DNA from: a virus
Direction: 5' to 3' (one strand)
Length of the DNA stretch: 25,665 nt
Virus record (IMG/VR): IMGVR_UViG_3300045776_000016
Location: 1 to 25,665 of that record
The position numbers and the translations under genes were made by a program. Positions 15,347-23,764 of this stretch are shown here, one piece after another; within the stretch, counting starts at the first letter, position 1; each line of letters starts with the position of its first letter. The notes beneath the pieces are model-generated. The model made no database searches. It was given only the letters and a program-made list of their open reading frames with translations, and had not been told where the DNA came from.

Positions 15347-15593
15347 CGGGAGCTTCCTTTTCGTTCAGGGTTTCCAGCATGGCCGCCAGCGTGGCGTGCC
15401 GGAGTTTCGAGATGTGGCAGCAGTCGATCAGGGGTTTGGATCCTCGGCGCGCGCTCAGCCGGGCGAACTCGGTGCGGGCCGCCACCGCAAGCGCCGGATC
15501 AGTGAGCATCGCCAGCCTCCAGTCGTGTTTCGGCTTGCGGCCTTTCGACACGTCATGGTGCGCGGCGATGCACTGATCCAGCGTCGCGGTCAT
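15339..15593 (-). CDS. Small basic protein of unknown function
   Basis: An 84-residue protein with its start at 15593, two bases after the stop of the GroES-like gene. It is basic and helical, with DQCIAAHHDVSKGRKPKHDW near the N-terminus and a central LAVAARTEFARLSARRGSKP. Cys and His residues cluster at DCCHIS. Its stop overlaps the scaffold GTG start, so the two are probably translationally coupled. No family is recognised. Confidence 0.65.
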   Translation of the reverse strand: MTATLDQCIAAHHDVSKGRKPKHDWRLAMLTDPALAVAARTEFARLSARRGSKPLIDCCHISKLRHATLAAMLETLNEKEAPGE

Positions 15594-15595
15594 TG

Positions 15596-16096
15596 TCAGA
15601 CCGCTATGTGTGGGTTGAGCACGCGGCCGATGAAGTTCTCATCGTTGATGATACGGCAGGGCCAGCCGCTGTCCCAATCGTAGGCCTTGTGTTCTTCGTC
15701 GTGCCGGTCGCGATACATGATCGTTTCGGCGCCTTCGCCAGCGATGTTGACCGGGTGGCCATCGGTCGCACGGGTCATCAGCCAGTCGCCCACCTTCGGC
15801 GCCCCGCTCTTACCGAATGTCGCTTCGAGGTAGCTTTCGTCGCCGGTAAACGCCGATGGGCCGAGCGCGACCACCATCACGATTTTCCCCTGAACCACGT
15901 CCTCACGCTGCCGGGCGCCGGTCGTTGTCCAGCCTGTGAGCGGGTTTTCCAGCGGGCGAATGTATTGGGCAACAAGAACGTCGCGGCCGAATAGCTCAAG
16001 GTCGAGCTTACCGATCTGCCGCAAGATGTGCTCTTGCGCGATCGAGTAATCCGCGTGGTGATGCTTGTGCAGCGTCGTGTAAGTCATGCCAGACAT
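15596..16096 (-). CDS. GroES-like (Cpn10-fold) protein
   Basis: A 166-residue protein. The pattern follows co-chaperonin GroES over most of its length: an opening strand (ELFGRDVLVAQYIRP, 35-48), a variable mobile-loop region, VQGKIVMVVALGP (68-80) matching the GEVxAVGxG strand, KVGDW (101-105) matching KVGDxVxF, and a closing CRIINDENFIGRV (147-159) matching the ED-I-L-A end strand. An insert of about 25 residues (MYRDRHDEEHKAYDWDSGW) lies before the last strand, and the N-terminus is longer than in cellular GroES. T4 gp31 is a precedent for a phage co-chaperonin needed for capsid folding. Location between portal and scaffold supports a head-assembly role. Starts at 16096 or 16087 are both possible. 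Confidence 0.58.
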   Translation of the reverse strand: MSGMTYTTLHKHHHADYSIAQEHILRQIGKLDLELFGRDVLVAQYIRPLENPLTGWTTTGARQREDVVQGKIVMVVALGPSAFTGDESYLEATFGKSGAPKVGDWLMTRATDGHPVNIAGEGAETIMYRDRHDEEHKAYDWDSGWPCRIINDENFIGRVLNPHIAV

Positions 16097-16100
16097 GGGT

Positions 16101-16289
16101 TCATCCGTGCAGGTTTCGGGCGCGGTTTTCGATGATGTCGATTGCGAGCTTCAGCCCGCGCACCACGCCCTGATTGAGACGCATCTGGTCCAGCGTGTCC
16201 GCCGTCCGGGCAGACAGATATCCCTCGTGCACGGTGACGCTCTGCTGAAGCTCGGCAATCACCGCGTCACGAAGGAGTTGGCCGGACAT
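16101..16289 (-). CDS. Small helical protein of unknown function
   Basis: A 62-residue ORF from 16289, three bases after the upstream stop. It is predicted helical throughout (LRDAVIAELQQSVTVHEGYL and GVVRGLKLAIDIIENRARN), with no cysteines or membrane segment. The Shine-Dalgarno match is weak, but tight packing between two genes on the same strand supports translation. No homologous family is recognised. Confidence 0.6.
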   Translation of the reverse strand: MSGQLLRDAVIAELQQSVTVHEGYLSARTADTLDQMRLNQGVVRGLKLAIDIIENRARNLHG

Positions 16290-16292
16290 CGG

Positions 16293-16685
16293 TTAGGCGG
16301 CGTTCGGCGTCGGCGCCGCTGGTGCTGGCGTGGGAGCCGGCGCGGTCGCCGCCGCCAGGGTGGCATCCGCTGCGATCCGCGCCTGGGCGGCCTGCAACTC
16401 GGCCTGATCGTCGGCCAGCCTCTGCTTGCGCGCGGCCTCGGCGGCTGCGGCAGCCGCGTCAATGACCGGCGCGGCCGGAGCGGCGGCATGCTGCGGCTGA
16501 GCGGGATCCCCTTGCGCAACCAGCGTCGCCGTGCCGGTCTTCAGGCCGTGCTGCGTGATGGCTCCGATCGCCGCTTCCAGCGCGTTCGCGCCTGTCGGGT
16601 TGTAGGTGCCGAACTTGTCGCCGTCATGCACGTCCGCAATCCAGCCATGGGCGGTGTCGCCGTCAACCGTCACTCGTAGCGGCAT
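16293..16685 (-). CDS. Ala/Pro-rich protein with small N-terminal domain
   Basis: A 130-residue protein. The ATG at 16685 (MPLRVTVDGDTAHGWIADV) is preferred because GAAGGG lies upstream and the longer reading overlaps the previous gene. Residues 1-60 look like a small folded beta/alpha domain (DGDKFGTYNPTGANALEAAI). Residues 65-130 are an Ala-rich helix ending in a Pro/Ala/Thr tail (APAPTPAPAAPTPNAA). The head module surrounds it. Function unknown; the tail suggests a flexible linker or assembly peptide. Confidence 0.65.
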   Translation of the reverse strand: MPLRVTVDGDTAHGWIADVHDGDKFGTYNPTGANALEAAIGAITQHGLKTGTATLVAQGDPAQPQHAAAPAAPVIDAAAAAAEAARKQRLADDQAELQAAQARIAADATLAAATAPAPTPAPAAPTPNAA

Positions 16686-16692
16686 GGTGTCG

Positions 16693-16943
16693 TTACCCTT
16701 CGATGTCAAAAATACCGCTCGCGCGGCGGGGAGCCTTGAGCTTCAGGGTCTGGTCACTCGGCCAGACGACTTCGCCTGTGGCGATTTCGAGCGCGACCCG
16801 GGCAGCGGTTGCCAGGGTGCGCCCGTCGATGGTCGAGAGTTGGAGCTTCTCGCCCGCGGTGTCGGTTGCCATGTGCGTTGCCGTCACGATGGCGCTTTCG
16901 ATCTCCCGCAGCGCGGCCGGGGGGAATACGAGCATCCGGGACA

Positions 16944-16944
<1 letters not shown>
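16693..16944 (-). CDS. Small protein of unknown function
   Basis: An 83-residue protein. The ATG at 16944 overlaps the upstream stop as ATGA, which fixes the start against a GTG six bases earlier. It opens MSRMLVFPPAALREIESAIV and contains DGRTLATAARVALEIATGEV and a basic end (LKLKAPRRASGIFDIEG). A mixed alpha/beta fold is likely. It is coupled to the preceding Gly/Pro-rich gene. No family is recognised. Confidence 0.65.
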
Positions 16945-17559
<615 letters not shown>

Positions 17560-17567
<8 letters not shown>

Positions 17568-17697
17568 GGCCAAATACTCCAATGATGGCAGCCCAGAGTC
17601 TCTGCCAGGCAGACTTGCGTTTGCGGTATATTTCCCACGTCGGCATCTTTGCAAGTTCTTCGCGCGTGGGCCACTCGGGCAGATCGGTTTGATACAT
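17560..17697 (-). CDS. 45-residue protein behind the portal gene
   Basis: A short ORF from the ATG at 17697, three bases after the portal stop, to the TGA at 17560. It overlaps the GTG of the next gene. The translation opens MYQTDLPEWPTREELAKMPT, is rich in Trp and charged residues, and ends in a hydrophobic helix (WQRLWAAIIGVFGRG). The upstream sequence AAGGCGAG can serve as a ribosome binding site. The tight fit between two genes and the sensible composition support it. Function unknown; an amphipathic or membrane-associating C-terminus is possible. Confidence 0.65.
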
Positions 17698-17700
17698 GCT

Positions 17701-20049
17701 CTACTCGCCTTCTTCGGCCGCTGGTTGTTGTGCTGCTGCGGTTGCGGCCTGCTGCTGACCTTCGACATGGTGCGCATGCTCTTGCGCCCTGTCCGCCGCC
17801 GCGTTCGCCGTCGAGTGCATCCTGTCTGCCGACGCGATCGAGCCATCCGACACGGCCTTGACCTTTGCAGCCTCCAGCGACATTGCGGCGCGCGTCTCGG
17901 CACTCTGCCGGTCCGCCTCGCGCTCCTGCCCCTCGGACTGGATCTCGGCCATGCGTTCCTGGTGCTTCTGTGTCTCGGTCTGCTGCTGCACTTGCGCCTT
18001 GTCGGTGTCGGACTTCGCCTTGATCTGCGCCGCAACGATGCGCGGGTCGGGCGGTGGCGGTGCCGCTTGCTGCTGCGGCATCTCGAACTCGTCGCTGTTC
18101 GCGCCCGCCAGCACACGAGACGCGTGCTTGAAGATCGCCCGGTTGTTCGCGATCCCCTGAAACTGCGGCAGGCCGCCGAGCATGATAAGGCCCTGCACCT
18201 TCATCAGCCGATGGATTTGCGATGGCGTGTTCGGGTCCGCCGCCGGGATCAAATCTGGCTGCAGCAGTTCATCCGCGATCTGCCATTGCCGGGACGGCCG
18301 CTTGTTGCCGCGGGTCAGCACCGCCGGGTCTTCGGCCAGCAATTCCCGCAGCATGTCGAACTCGTCTTGCTGCGAAATGTGATCGTCCTTGTGGACGGCG
18401 CCGGGCACCTGCGACACGCTCTCGATGTAGGACATGATCGTGCCTACCGGCGTGTTGCCGATGCGGCCTTCGCCTACCGGGATGTCCAGCACGCCAGCGA
18501 GCCGCTTGGCATCGTTCTCGACCTTGGACCCGAGTGCCATCGCTTCGGCCGAAGGCGGCTTGTAGGGCATCGGCATCAGCGCGTCGCCGATCGCCTGGGC
18601 ACCGGCGCCGTTGATCCCGATAACCTCGCCAGGCCCCGGACGTATTACCGTGTTGGTCTGCCGCGAAGTCGGCCCGATCAGTTGCAGGAACGCGGGGAAG
18701 TTTGCCAGCAGCGAGCTGTCCACGCACGAGCGCTGGATCATGGTGGCAACCTGTGTCGGGTTGCCGACGATGTGGATCAAGCCGAAGTCGTAGAAGCCAA
18801 ACCCCGGCAGGAAGCCGTATTTCACGTAGCGGCGTCGCGGCGTGTAGTCCTCGTCGTCCTGCTTCCAATTGCGCCGAATTTCGAGAATGGTCCGGCTGTC
18901 CAGGTCAATCGAGACGCGATACGGCAGCGGGAAGCCCGGCTTGCGCCCGTTCTCGTCCCTGTCAAGCTCGGACAGGTCCCCGATCAGCGACGACGTCGTG
19001 CCCGATCCGATCTCGCAATAGCACTCGTAGACCAAGTGTTCGAAGTCATCCGGCAGCGCTGGCGATGCGACGATGCCCTCGGCCTCCGAGACTGCCACCT
19101 CGGTGTCCGTGGTCTGCCCCGTCGGCTGCACCAATGCCACGTCGAGGTAGTGGCCGGACGCCTGCAACCGCCGCATCGTCGCCTGGCGGTAGCGGATGCG
19201 CTCCGTGACGCGGCCGGCACCCGACAGGTGCGCACAGTCGTTCGACACGATCAGGTCTTGCGCCTTGACCCACACGGACACCGGCTTGCGCTTGAGCGGG
19301 CAGCGATAGACCTTGCGGAACGCGTTTCCGATCAGCGCCCGATGAAAGATCATCTTGGAGAAGTCGGGGTAATACTCGCGATCCCCGACGGTCAGATACC
19401 AGTTCAGGTCTTTTTCCAACGCATCGGCCAGATCGTCCATGTCGCCCTGCGACTGGTCACCGGGGATGCCGGCGGCTTGCGGGGGCGGAGGCTGGCCCGG
19501 TGCGGCTGCCTGCTGCGGTTCGGGAACGTCGTCACGCCGCACCTTGACCGGCCCGGACACAGGCAGCAGCTCAGCCCGCGCGACGCCCCATAGCCGGGCG
19601 GCTGCCTCCAGCATGACCGTGCTGACGGCCTTGCAGACCGTGCCATCGGCTGAAACGCTCGTCGTCGGGTCTTGCAGCTTGATCCCAAGGAAGTCCGCAG
19701 CGCGGTTCGCCGTTTCTTCCCAATCCTTCCGCGACTGCAAATCCGCGTCGATGCCGTCAAGCAGGTAGGACGCCAGCGCACCAAGTGCGTTCATGTCCAT
19801 GCCATCGGCCAGGTTCGCGTCAAACTTGCCATCGCGCGCCGGAGGCTCGCCTGCCATGATACCGTCGCCGCCGATGGAGATTACCAGCCGGCCAGCCGCA
19901 TCCGTGCTCTCGGTGATCTGCGGCGCCGCGGGAGTGTCGTCTACAACCTCAACGGAAACAGGCCCGCCGGTCTGCTGACCGTGGACACGCACCTCGGGAG
20001 ACGCCTTGCGCAGTGCCGCAACGGCCATGTCTGTGTCCGTCCGCAGCAT
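17701..20049 (-). CDS. Portal protein (P22-type size class)
   Basis: A 782-residue protein; start at 20049, with an in-frame ATG at 20028 (MAVAALRKASPEV) as alternative. Residues 205-300 carry the diagnostic portal pattern: LEKDLNWYLTVGDREYYPDF, MIFHRALIGNAFRKVY and KPVSVWVKAQDLIVSND. This matches the wing/stem section of large podovirus portals. Residues 176-193 are a Pro/Gln linker. Residues from about 670 are a long charged, Gln/Ala-rich helix (DPRIVAAQIKAKSDTDKAQV onward), as expected for a C-terminal barrel or tunnel extension. The dodecameric portal is the DNA entry pore, the docking site for terminase and the base for the adaptor. Its promoter region faces the plus-strand gene at 20189. 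Confidence 0.83.
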   Translation of the reverse strand: MLRTDTDMAVAALRKASPEVRVHGQQTGGPVSVEVVDDTPAAPQITESTDAAGRLVISIGGDGIMAGEPPARDGKFDANLADGMDMNALGALASYLLDGIDADLQSRKDWEETANRAADFLGIKLQDPTTSVSADGTVCKAVSTVMLEAAARLWGVARAELLPVSGPVKVRRDDVPEPQQAAAPGQPPPPQAAGIPGDQSQGDMDDLADALEKDLNWYLTVGDREYYPDFSKMIFHRALIGNAFRKVYRCPLKRKPVSVWVKAQDLIVSNDCAHLSGAGRVTERIRYRQATMRRLQASGHYLDVALVQPTGQTTDTEVAVSEAEGIVASPALPDDFEHLVYECYCEIGSGTTSSLIGDLSELDRDENGRKPGFPLPYRVSIDLDSRTILEIRRNWKQDDEDYTPRRRYVKYGFLPGFGFYDFGLIHIVGNPTQVATMIQRSCVDSSLLANFPAFLQLIGPTSRQTNTVIRPGPGEVIGINGAGAQAIGDALMPMPYKPPSAEAMALGSKVENDAKRLAGVLDIPVGEGRIGNTPVGTIMSYIESVSQVPGAVHKDDHISQQDEFDMLRELLAEDPAVLTRGNKRPSRQWQIADELLQPDLIPAADPNTPSQIHRLMKVQGLIMLGGLPQFQGIANNRAIFKHASRVLAGANSDEFEMPQQQAAPPPPDPRIVAAQIKAKSDTDKAQVQQQTETQKHQERMAEIQSEGQEREADRQSAETRAAMSLEAAKVKAVSDGSIASADRMHSTANAAADRAQEHAHHVEGQQQAATAAAQQPAAEEGE

Positions 20050-20155
20050 CGATCGGTCGGCGGGACCATCGGCCAGGGCGGTTATGAGCGCGGATCAGCC
20101 GGCGCGGCGTCTGCGACGGGCGGACACTAAGATAGGCTGTGGCGGAAATGCAAGG

Positions 20156-20165
20156 ATGACGTCAT
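20156..20165. promoter_or_regulatory. 10-base palindrome in the divergent gap
   Basis: ATGACGTCAT is a perfect palindrome 24 bases before the GTG of the plus-strand gene. It abuts TATAGC (20165-20170), which could be a weak -10 box for rightward transcription; no good -35 is visible. The gap 20050-20188 separates the portal (leftward) from the membrane gene (rightward) and must hold any promoter for the latter. Confidence 0.35.
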
Positions 20166-20188
20166 ATAGCGCGTGAAGGAGATCGATC

Positions 20189-20362
20189 GTGGACGAACTG
20201 TTTGACCCGCTCGTTGGGTGGCTCCCCGATTTTCTGCAAGGCCCCGCGGTTCTGGTGTTGCTCGCGCTCGCGATATTCATCGTTTGGGTGTTCAAGCGCG
20301 GACTGAAGTCGATCCTGGATGAAGGCGCGGAGATCAACCGGCAGCGGGAGCGGTGGAAGTAG
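20189..20362 (+). CDS. Small single-span membrane protein, only plus-strand gene
   Basis: A 57-residue ORF starting with GTG at 20189 with AAGGAG (20176-20181) seven bases upstream, one of the best ribosome binding sites in the window. It begins MDELFDPLVGWLPDFLQGP, has one membrane helix at about 20-36 (AVLVLLALAIFIVWVF), then a basic stop-transfer KRG and a charged tail (LDEGAEINRQRERWK). It is probably N-out or N-in with the charged tail cytoplasmic by the positive-inside rule. The reverse-strand frame over it is low-quality. It runs opposite to every neighbour, tail to tail with the 20368 ORF (five bases apart) and head to head with the portal. A moron-type gene, a holin-like protein or a superinfection-exclusion protein are possibilities; none is demonstrated. 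Confidence 0.75.
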   Translation: MDELFDPLVGWLPDFLQGPAVLVLLALAIFIVWVFKRGLKSILDEGAEINRQRERWK

Positions 20363-20367
20363 CTACC

Positions 20368-20574
20368 TCACGAACCTGACTGGACAGACGGCCGACGCCA
20401 AAGCGCTTCGTCCGTGAATTCGTCGCGGCGCCAGTCGATTTCTTCCCACCCATCACCTTCCGGTGGATGGACCACGCTCTTTCGGCCGCCCTCAGTCGTG
20501 GCGTATTCAAATCGCGCCTCGTCAAACGGTTCTATTGTGCGGTGAACGCCTTCCGGCGGCCATTGAACAGTCAT
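20368..20574 (-). CDS. Small acidic phage protein, unknown function
   Basis: A 68-residue protein. The ATG at 20574 overlaps the upstream stop as TAATG and is preferred to the longer reading. The sequence opens MTVQWPPEGVHRTIEPFDEA and has DGWEEIDWRRDEFTDEALWR toward the end. It is Trp- and Glu/Asp-rich, with no cysteines or membrane segment. Similar DGW-x-E-x-DW short proteins occur in phage genomes without a known role. It is the last gene of the terminase operon before the plus-strand gene. Confidence 0.7.
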   Translation of the reverse strand: MTVQWPPEGVHRTIEPFDEARFEYATTEGGRKSVVHPPEGDGWEEIDWRRDEFTDEALWRRPSVQSGS

Positions 20575-20870
20575 TAGACGGATTTCTTCAGCGCCGCGTC
20601 GATCATGTCGCGCCACATGACGTCAGCCTCCTTGTAGGGGTCCGGAACATACCCAAGCCCCGATAGGTCCGAATAGTTGCCAGCCACCACCATCGCCTCA
20701 GTCGGTTCGCGCATGGCGGCGATGGCAGCGCGGGCCAGCGCGCGGTAGTGCTCGGCCAGAAACAGGTAGCGCGGCCTGCTGAAAACCTCAGCGGGCGGCA
20801 CATCCTCATAGTCGCTTACTGGGGTGCTCTCGCTCAACTTCCGCGCCACCCGCTCAACCATCTCGTTCAT
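20574..20870 (-). CDS. Phage protein with AMREPTEAM motif, unknown function
   Basis: A 98-residue protein starting at 20870, two bases after the terL stop. It has an N-terminal helix (MNEMVERVARKLSE), a central LAEHYRALARAAIAAMREPT and a C-terminal WRDMIDAALKK. This AI-x-AMREPTEAM plus W-R-x-MIDAAL pattern is common in short proteins of phages and prophages of many proteobacteria, none of which has a known function to my knowledge. It overlaps the next gene, suggesting coupled translation. Confidence in the reading frame is high. Confidence 0.8.
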   Translation of the reverse strand: MNEMVERVARKLSESTPVSDYEDVPPAEVFSRPRYLFLAEHYRALARAAIAAMREPTEAMVVAGNYSDLSGLGYVPDPYKEADVMWRDMIDAALKKSV

Positions 20871-20872
20871 AG

Positions 20873-22600
20873 CTACGATCCTATCGCGTACGGAACGCCA
20901 GGCGGACGCCGGTAAACCTTCCGCTCGTGCTCAATCGCATCATACTCGGCGCGACGTAGGACGACGCCATGCCGACGCATGAAGGACAGGGCCATGGAGC
21001 AAGAGTCGACGTAATCATCGTGCTTGCCCCGCGGGAACGATGTCACCTCGTCAACAACCTCTTGCGACCAGTCCTTGCCCGGCTCCCACACCATGCCGCC
21101 GGACCAGACATCCATCCCGCTCACCGGGTCTTTGCGCACATCCCCGCTGAACATCGGCGAGACAGCATGCAACCGCGCAACCTTGTCGCCGCTGAACGCG
21201 CCCTTGCCATTCGCCGGGATCAGCATCGTGGTCCACGGCGCATCCGCAAACTGCCGCTTGATCTCGGCCGCCGTGTCATGCCCGCGCGCCTTGTCCTCGA
21301 TGATGAGGTAATCCGCCTTCTTCGCGTAGCAGAACCGGCCAACCATCTCCGCCAGTTTCGCCAGTGGGCACTTCGCACGCTCGGCACCGGTCAGGATCAC
21401 GTTCGGCGCCCCGCCGTCGCCCTCAAACGCACCCCATGATGTCCACGCGTTCCAGTCGTTCTCCTCCGCCTCCTTGATCGCCGTGTCCAGACTGACGACA
21501 ACCGTTCCGAGGTCGGGGAACGCAGGCGATGACCAGTACCGCCACCAGTCGCGACGAATGATCCCGCCACCGCGGATCGTCGGACTTTGCTGATACTGCC
21601 CGGCCCAGGCGTAGGGGCCTTTGATCTTCTTCAGAGCCTCGATGGCTTCCGGTGAGAACCGTTCGGGCCATGCGAGCGTGCCCTCGGCCTGCGCCATCGG
21701 CGAACCCATCCGGACCTTCAGCACGCCCTTATCGTCAGTGAACAGCCCCTCCAGCTCGTTGCCTTCGTCATCGAGGCCGCGAGGATCCCGGAACACCTGT
21801 ATCGGCTCGCCGTCGTCATCCCGACGCAGCACAACGGGGTTATCACGTAGCGGTTCAAACTCCATCGGGATGCACATCCAGGTGTAGTTTGATCCGAACT
21901 CGGCCAGCACGCCGGTCGCATCCTGCTCATGCGTCCGCTGCTGGATGTTGATGATTGCGCCTTCATCCAGGTTGGAAAGTCGGTCGGGCATGACTTCGCG
22001 GAGCCACATGCTCGTGCCGGCGCGCACCGCGTCAGACTCTACCGTGTTTGGGTCTGAGGCGTCATCGAGCAGGATGTAATCGGCGCGGTGCCCGGTTGTG
22101 CCTGATCCAACCGAGATCGCCCGTTTCCATCCGGTCTTGCTGTTCTCAACAAGCCCAAGCCCCTCGCGGGTCAATGTCACCCGGTCGCCCCATAGCCGCT
22201 GATACTCCGGCGCATTGATTATGCGGCGGAAGCGGTCGTTGTCGCGCTCAGGCAGAGCAATCGAGTAGGACGCAGACAGGAAACGCAAATGCGGCATGTT
22301 GCACGGCCCCCACAACCACGCCGGATAGTAGCAATTCAGGAGCAACGACTTCATGGAGCCCGGCGACACATTGATGATGAGCCGCTTGATGTGACCATCG
22401 GCCACCGCCATCAGCGCGTCCGCCATCGCCTCCAAAACCCATCCCTCCATGAACTTTGTCTGAGGTTCGACACAGCGCCAGAACGCGCGCACGAAGGCCA
22501 GCAGGTCTTGCTCACATTTCTCCTTCAGCGCCGCAGCCTGGCGGCGCCGCTCTATCTCGGCCCGCGCCCGCTCCCTGACCCTCGCAGCGAGGTCTGCCAT
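20873..22600 (-). CDS. terL: Terminase large subunit (ATPase and nuclease)
   Basis: A 575-residue packaging motor. The start at 22600 overlaps the upstream stop (TGATG). The ATPase domain has a Walker A at 78-85 (VSPGSMKS, Lys84), a form with Met before Lys that I regard as typical of this terminase group, and a Walker B at 175-180 (YILLDD). QQRTHEQD (220-227) follows where the coupling motif is expected. The RNase-H-like nuclease domain shows Asp372 (VVSLDTAI), Glu435/Asp436 (YLIIEDKA) and Asp528/Asp529 (GKHDDYVD). TerL cuts concatemeric DNA and pumps it through the portal. TerS lies upstream with three small ORFs between, and the portal follows downstream beyond three small genes. Confidence 0.95.
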   Translation of the reverse strand: MADLAARVRERARAEIERRRQAAALKEKCEQDLLAFVRAFWRCVEPQTKFMEGWVLEAMADALMAVADGHIKRLIINVSPGSMKSLLLNCYYPAWLWGPCNMPHLRFLSASYSIALPERDNDRFRRIINAPEYQRLWGDRVTLTREGLGLVENSKTGWKRAISVGSGTTGHRADYILLDDASDPNTVESDAVRAGTSMWLREVMPDRLSNLDEGAIINIQQRTHEQDATGVLAEFGSNYTWMCIPMEFEPLRDNPVVLRRDDDGEPIQVFRDPRGLDDEGNELEGLFTDDKGVLKVRMGSPMAQAEGTLAWPERFSPEAIEALKKIKGPYAWAGQYQQSPTIRGGGIIRRDWWRYWSSPAFPDLGTVVVSLDTAIKEAEENDWNAWTSWGAFEGDGGAPNVILTGAERAKCPLAKLAEMVGRFCYAKKADYLIIEDKARGHDTAAEIKRQFADAPWTTMLIPANGKGAFSGDKVARLHAVSPMFSGDVRKDPVSGMDVWSGGMVWEPGKDWSQEVVDEVTSFPRGKHDDYVDSCSMALSFMRRHGVVLRRAEYDAIEHERKVYRRPPGVPYAIGS

Positions 22601-22914
22601 CAGTCGTCAGATAGCCAGTCGCAAACCACCGCGGCCTCGACACGACTGCGGAAGAAACCGCCTATCGCGATCTTAGGCAACGGATCGCGGCGGTCGTGAC
22701 AAACACTCACGCTTGACGAACCGTCGCGGTCCCATACCACAACCGCCACCCCCACAATCGACCCGCCGGCGTCGATATGGCCGTCAACCGTATCGCAGCA
22801 GGTTTTCAGCGCTTGGCGCCGGTCCCGCTCGCGATTGTCGGGGAACATCAGCAGTCGCGGGCCATCGGAGCCACGCGGGCGCACAGACCGGATGCGAACC
22901 CGCGCAGCCGTCAT
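22600..22914 (-). CDS. Small phage protein upstream of terL, unknown function
   Basis: A 104-residue protein. The ATG at 22914 shares bases with the preceding stop (TGATG), and its stop shares bases with the terL start, so three genes are chained. It begins MTAARVRIRSVRPRGSDGPR, contains NRERDRRQALKTCCDTVDGH and a beta segment (SIVGVAVVVWDRDGSSSVS), and ends VEAAVVCDWLSDD. The longer reading to 23157 adds arginine-rich sequence from the overlapping gene and is rejected. The fold is probably alpha/beta. No family is recognised. Confidence 0.7.
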   Translation of the reverse strand: MTAARVRIRSVRPRGSDGPRLLMFPDNRERDRRQALKTCCDTVDGHIDAGGSIVGVAVVVWDRDGSSSVSVCHDRRDPLPKIAIGGFFRSRVEAAVVCDWLSDD

Positions 22915-23186
22915 CACGCCTGCCCCTCGACCGTTTCGAGCCGGGAGAAGTCGATGGCGGCCAGGTCTGCCACCCGCACGCTCCACTCGCCGCACGCCAT
23001 GTCCTGTGCCGTCTCGGGCCAGTATGTGGCCACCACGGGTTGCGGTTGCCCGATCGCGCTCCGCTGCATCCCGAGCAGTAGCGGGACAGGCGGGCGGGCG
23101 CGGCAGATGCCGCCCTGCGACCCGGTGACAGACAGCCAGTGCCGGCAGTTGCCGCACCCGTTGATAGATCCCGTATCCGCGGTCAT
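22914..23186 (-). CDS. Small four-cysteine protein, probable zinc binder
   Basis: A 90-residue protein whose ATG at 23186 overlaps the upstream stop (ATGA). Cys11 and Cys14 (CGNCRHW), Cys28 (GICRARPP) and Cys65 (ACGEW) form a spaced cysteine set with an intervening WPET segment. This CRHW...CR-RPP...WP-T...CGEW layout is common in small uncharacterised phage proteins and suggests one structural zinc. The C-terminus (IDFSRLETVEGQA) is acidic. It lies in the short cluster between terS and terL. A regulatory or packaging-accessory role is speculative. Confidence 0.75.
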   Translation of the reverse strand: MTADTGSINGCGNCRHWLSVTGSQGGICRARPPVPLLLGMQRSAIGQPQPVVATYWPETAQDMACGEWSVRVADLAAIDFSRLETVEGQA

Positions 23187-23623
23187 GGCGTGGTCCTCAG
23201 TCCAATCGTGGGATGCCCGGCAGATAGCGCGCGGGCGGGTAGCGGGGGCTTGCTGGAGGCAGCGGGAGGCGTCGCAGGGGCGAGCGGCAGCGGCTTGCTC
23301 CACCAGTCAGCCTCGGCCGTTAGTGCCGCGATCTGACCCCGTTGCCGAATGATCTCCGCCTCGAGTTGCCGGATGCGATGCTCGAGCGTGGGGATGTCGG
23401 CGGCCTGCTTGTGCGCCAGGTCTTTCCAGAGAGCGGGGACGTAGGCAGCGTCCGCGGTGCGCTCGGAGCCGGGCTGAGCCGGATCGACCGCGAACGGCCG
23501 CAGGTGCGCCGGGTCTGGCAGGCCGAGGCCGGCGCGCCTCACCTGCTGCGCCCCGTTGACCGCAGCCCACCTATCGGCCGCCTGTTGCGGGGCAGGGCGG
23601 CTCGTATCGGGGTGACCCGTCAT
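23183..23623 (-). CDS. Coiled-coil protein, first gene after the terS gap
   Basis: A 146-residue protein starting at 23623 with GAAGGA upstream. Residues 1-70 are Pro/Ala/Gln-rich (QQAADRWAAVNGAQQVRRAG). Residues 73-105 are a coiled coil (IPTLEHRIRQLEAEIIRQRG then QIAALTAEADWW). The end is Pro/Ala-rich. Coiled coil plus flexible arms suggests an oligomeric accessory protein. It is the first gene downstream of the palindromic regulatory gap, so it would be the leader of any transcript started there. No family is recognised. Confidence 0.7.
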   Translation of the reverse strand: MTGHPDTSRPAPQQAADRWAAVNGAQQVRRAGLGLPDPAHLRPFAVDPAQPGSERTADAAYVPALWKDLAHKQAADIPTLEHRIRQLEAEIIRQRGQIAALTAEADWWSKPLPLAPATPPAASSKPPLPARALSAGHPTIGLRTTP

Positions 23624-23764
23624 TGTGTGATATCCTTCCGTGCAGGTAGGGCCGTTGAAATCATTGGGTTAATTCCGTTCCGCAATCGCGAGGAAACAGC
23701 GCTCGCGAACGAATTCCCGGATTGTCGTGCTGTATCAACGCGTTGTGGCACATATCAACAGGCG

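Noticed and set aside
17568-18116. Longer N-terminus for the Gly/Pro-rich protein
   Set aside because: The extra residues are Arg/Ser/Thr-rich sequence antiphase to the portal C-terminus; GTG at 17567 with GGAG upstream is a better start.
17689-19593. A 634-codon plus-strand open frame over the portal gene
   Set aside because: Composition dominated by Arg/Leu/His without motifs; antisense to the portal gene.
20095-20337. An 80-codon minus-strand frame opposite the membrane gene
   Set aside because: Ser/Thr/Arg-rich, no ribosome binding site, and antisense to a frame with strong coding signals.
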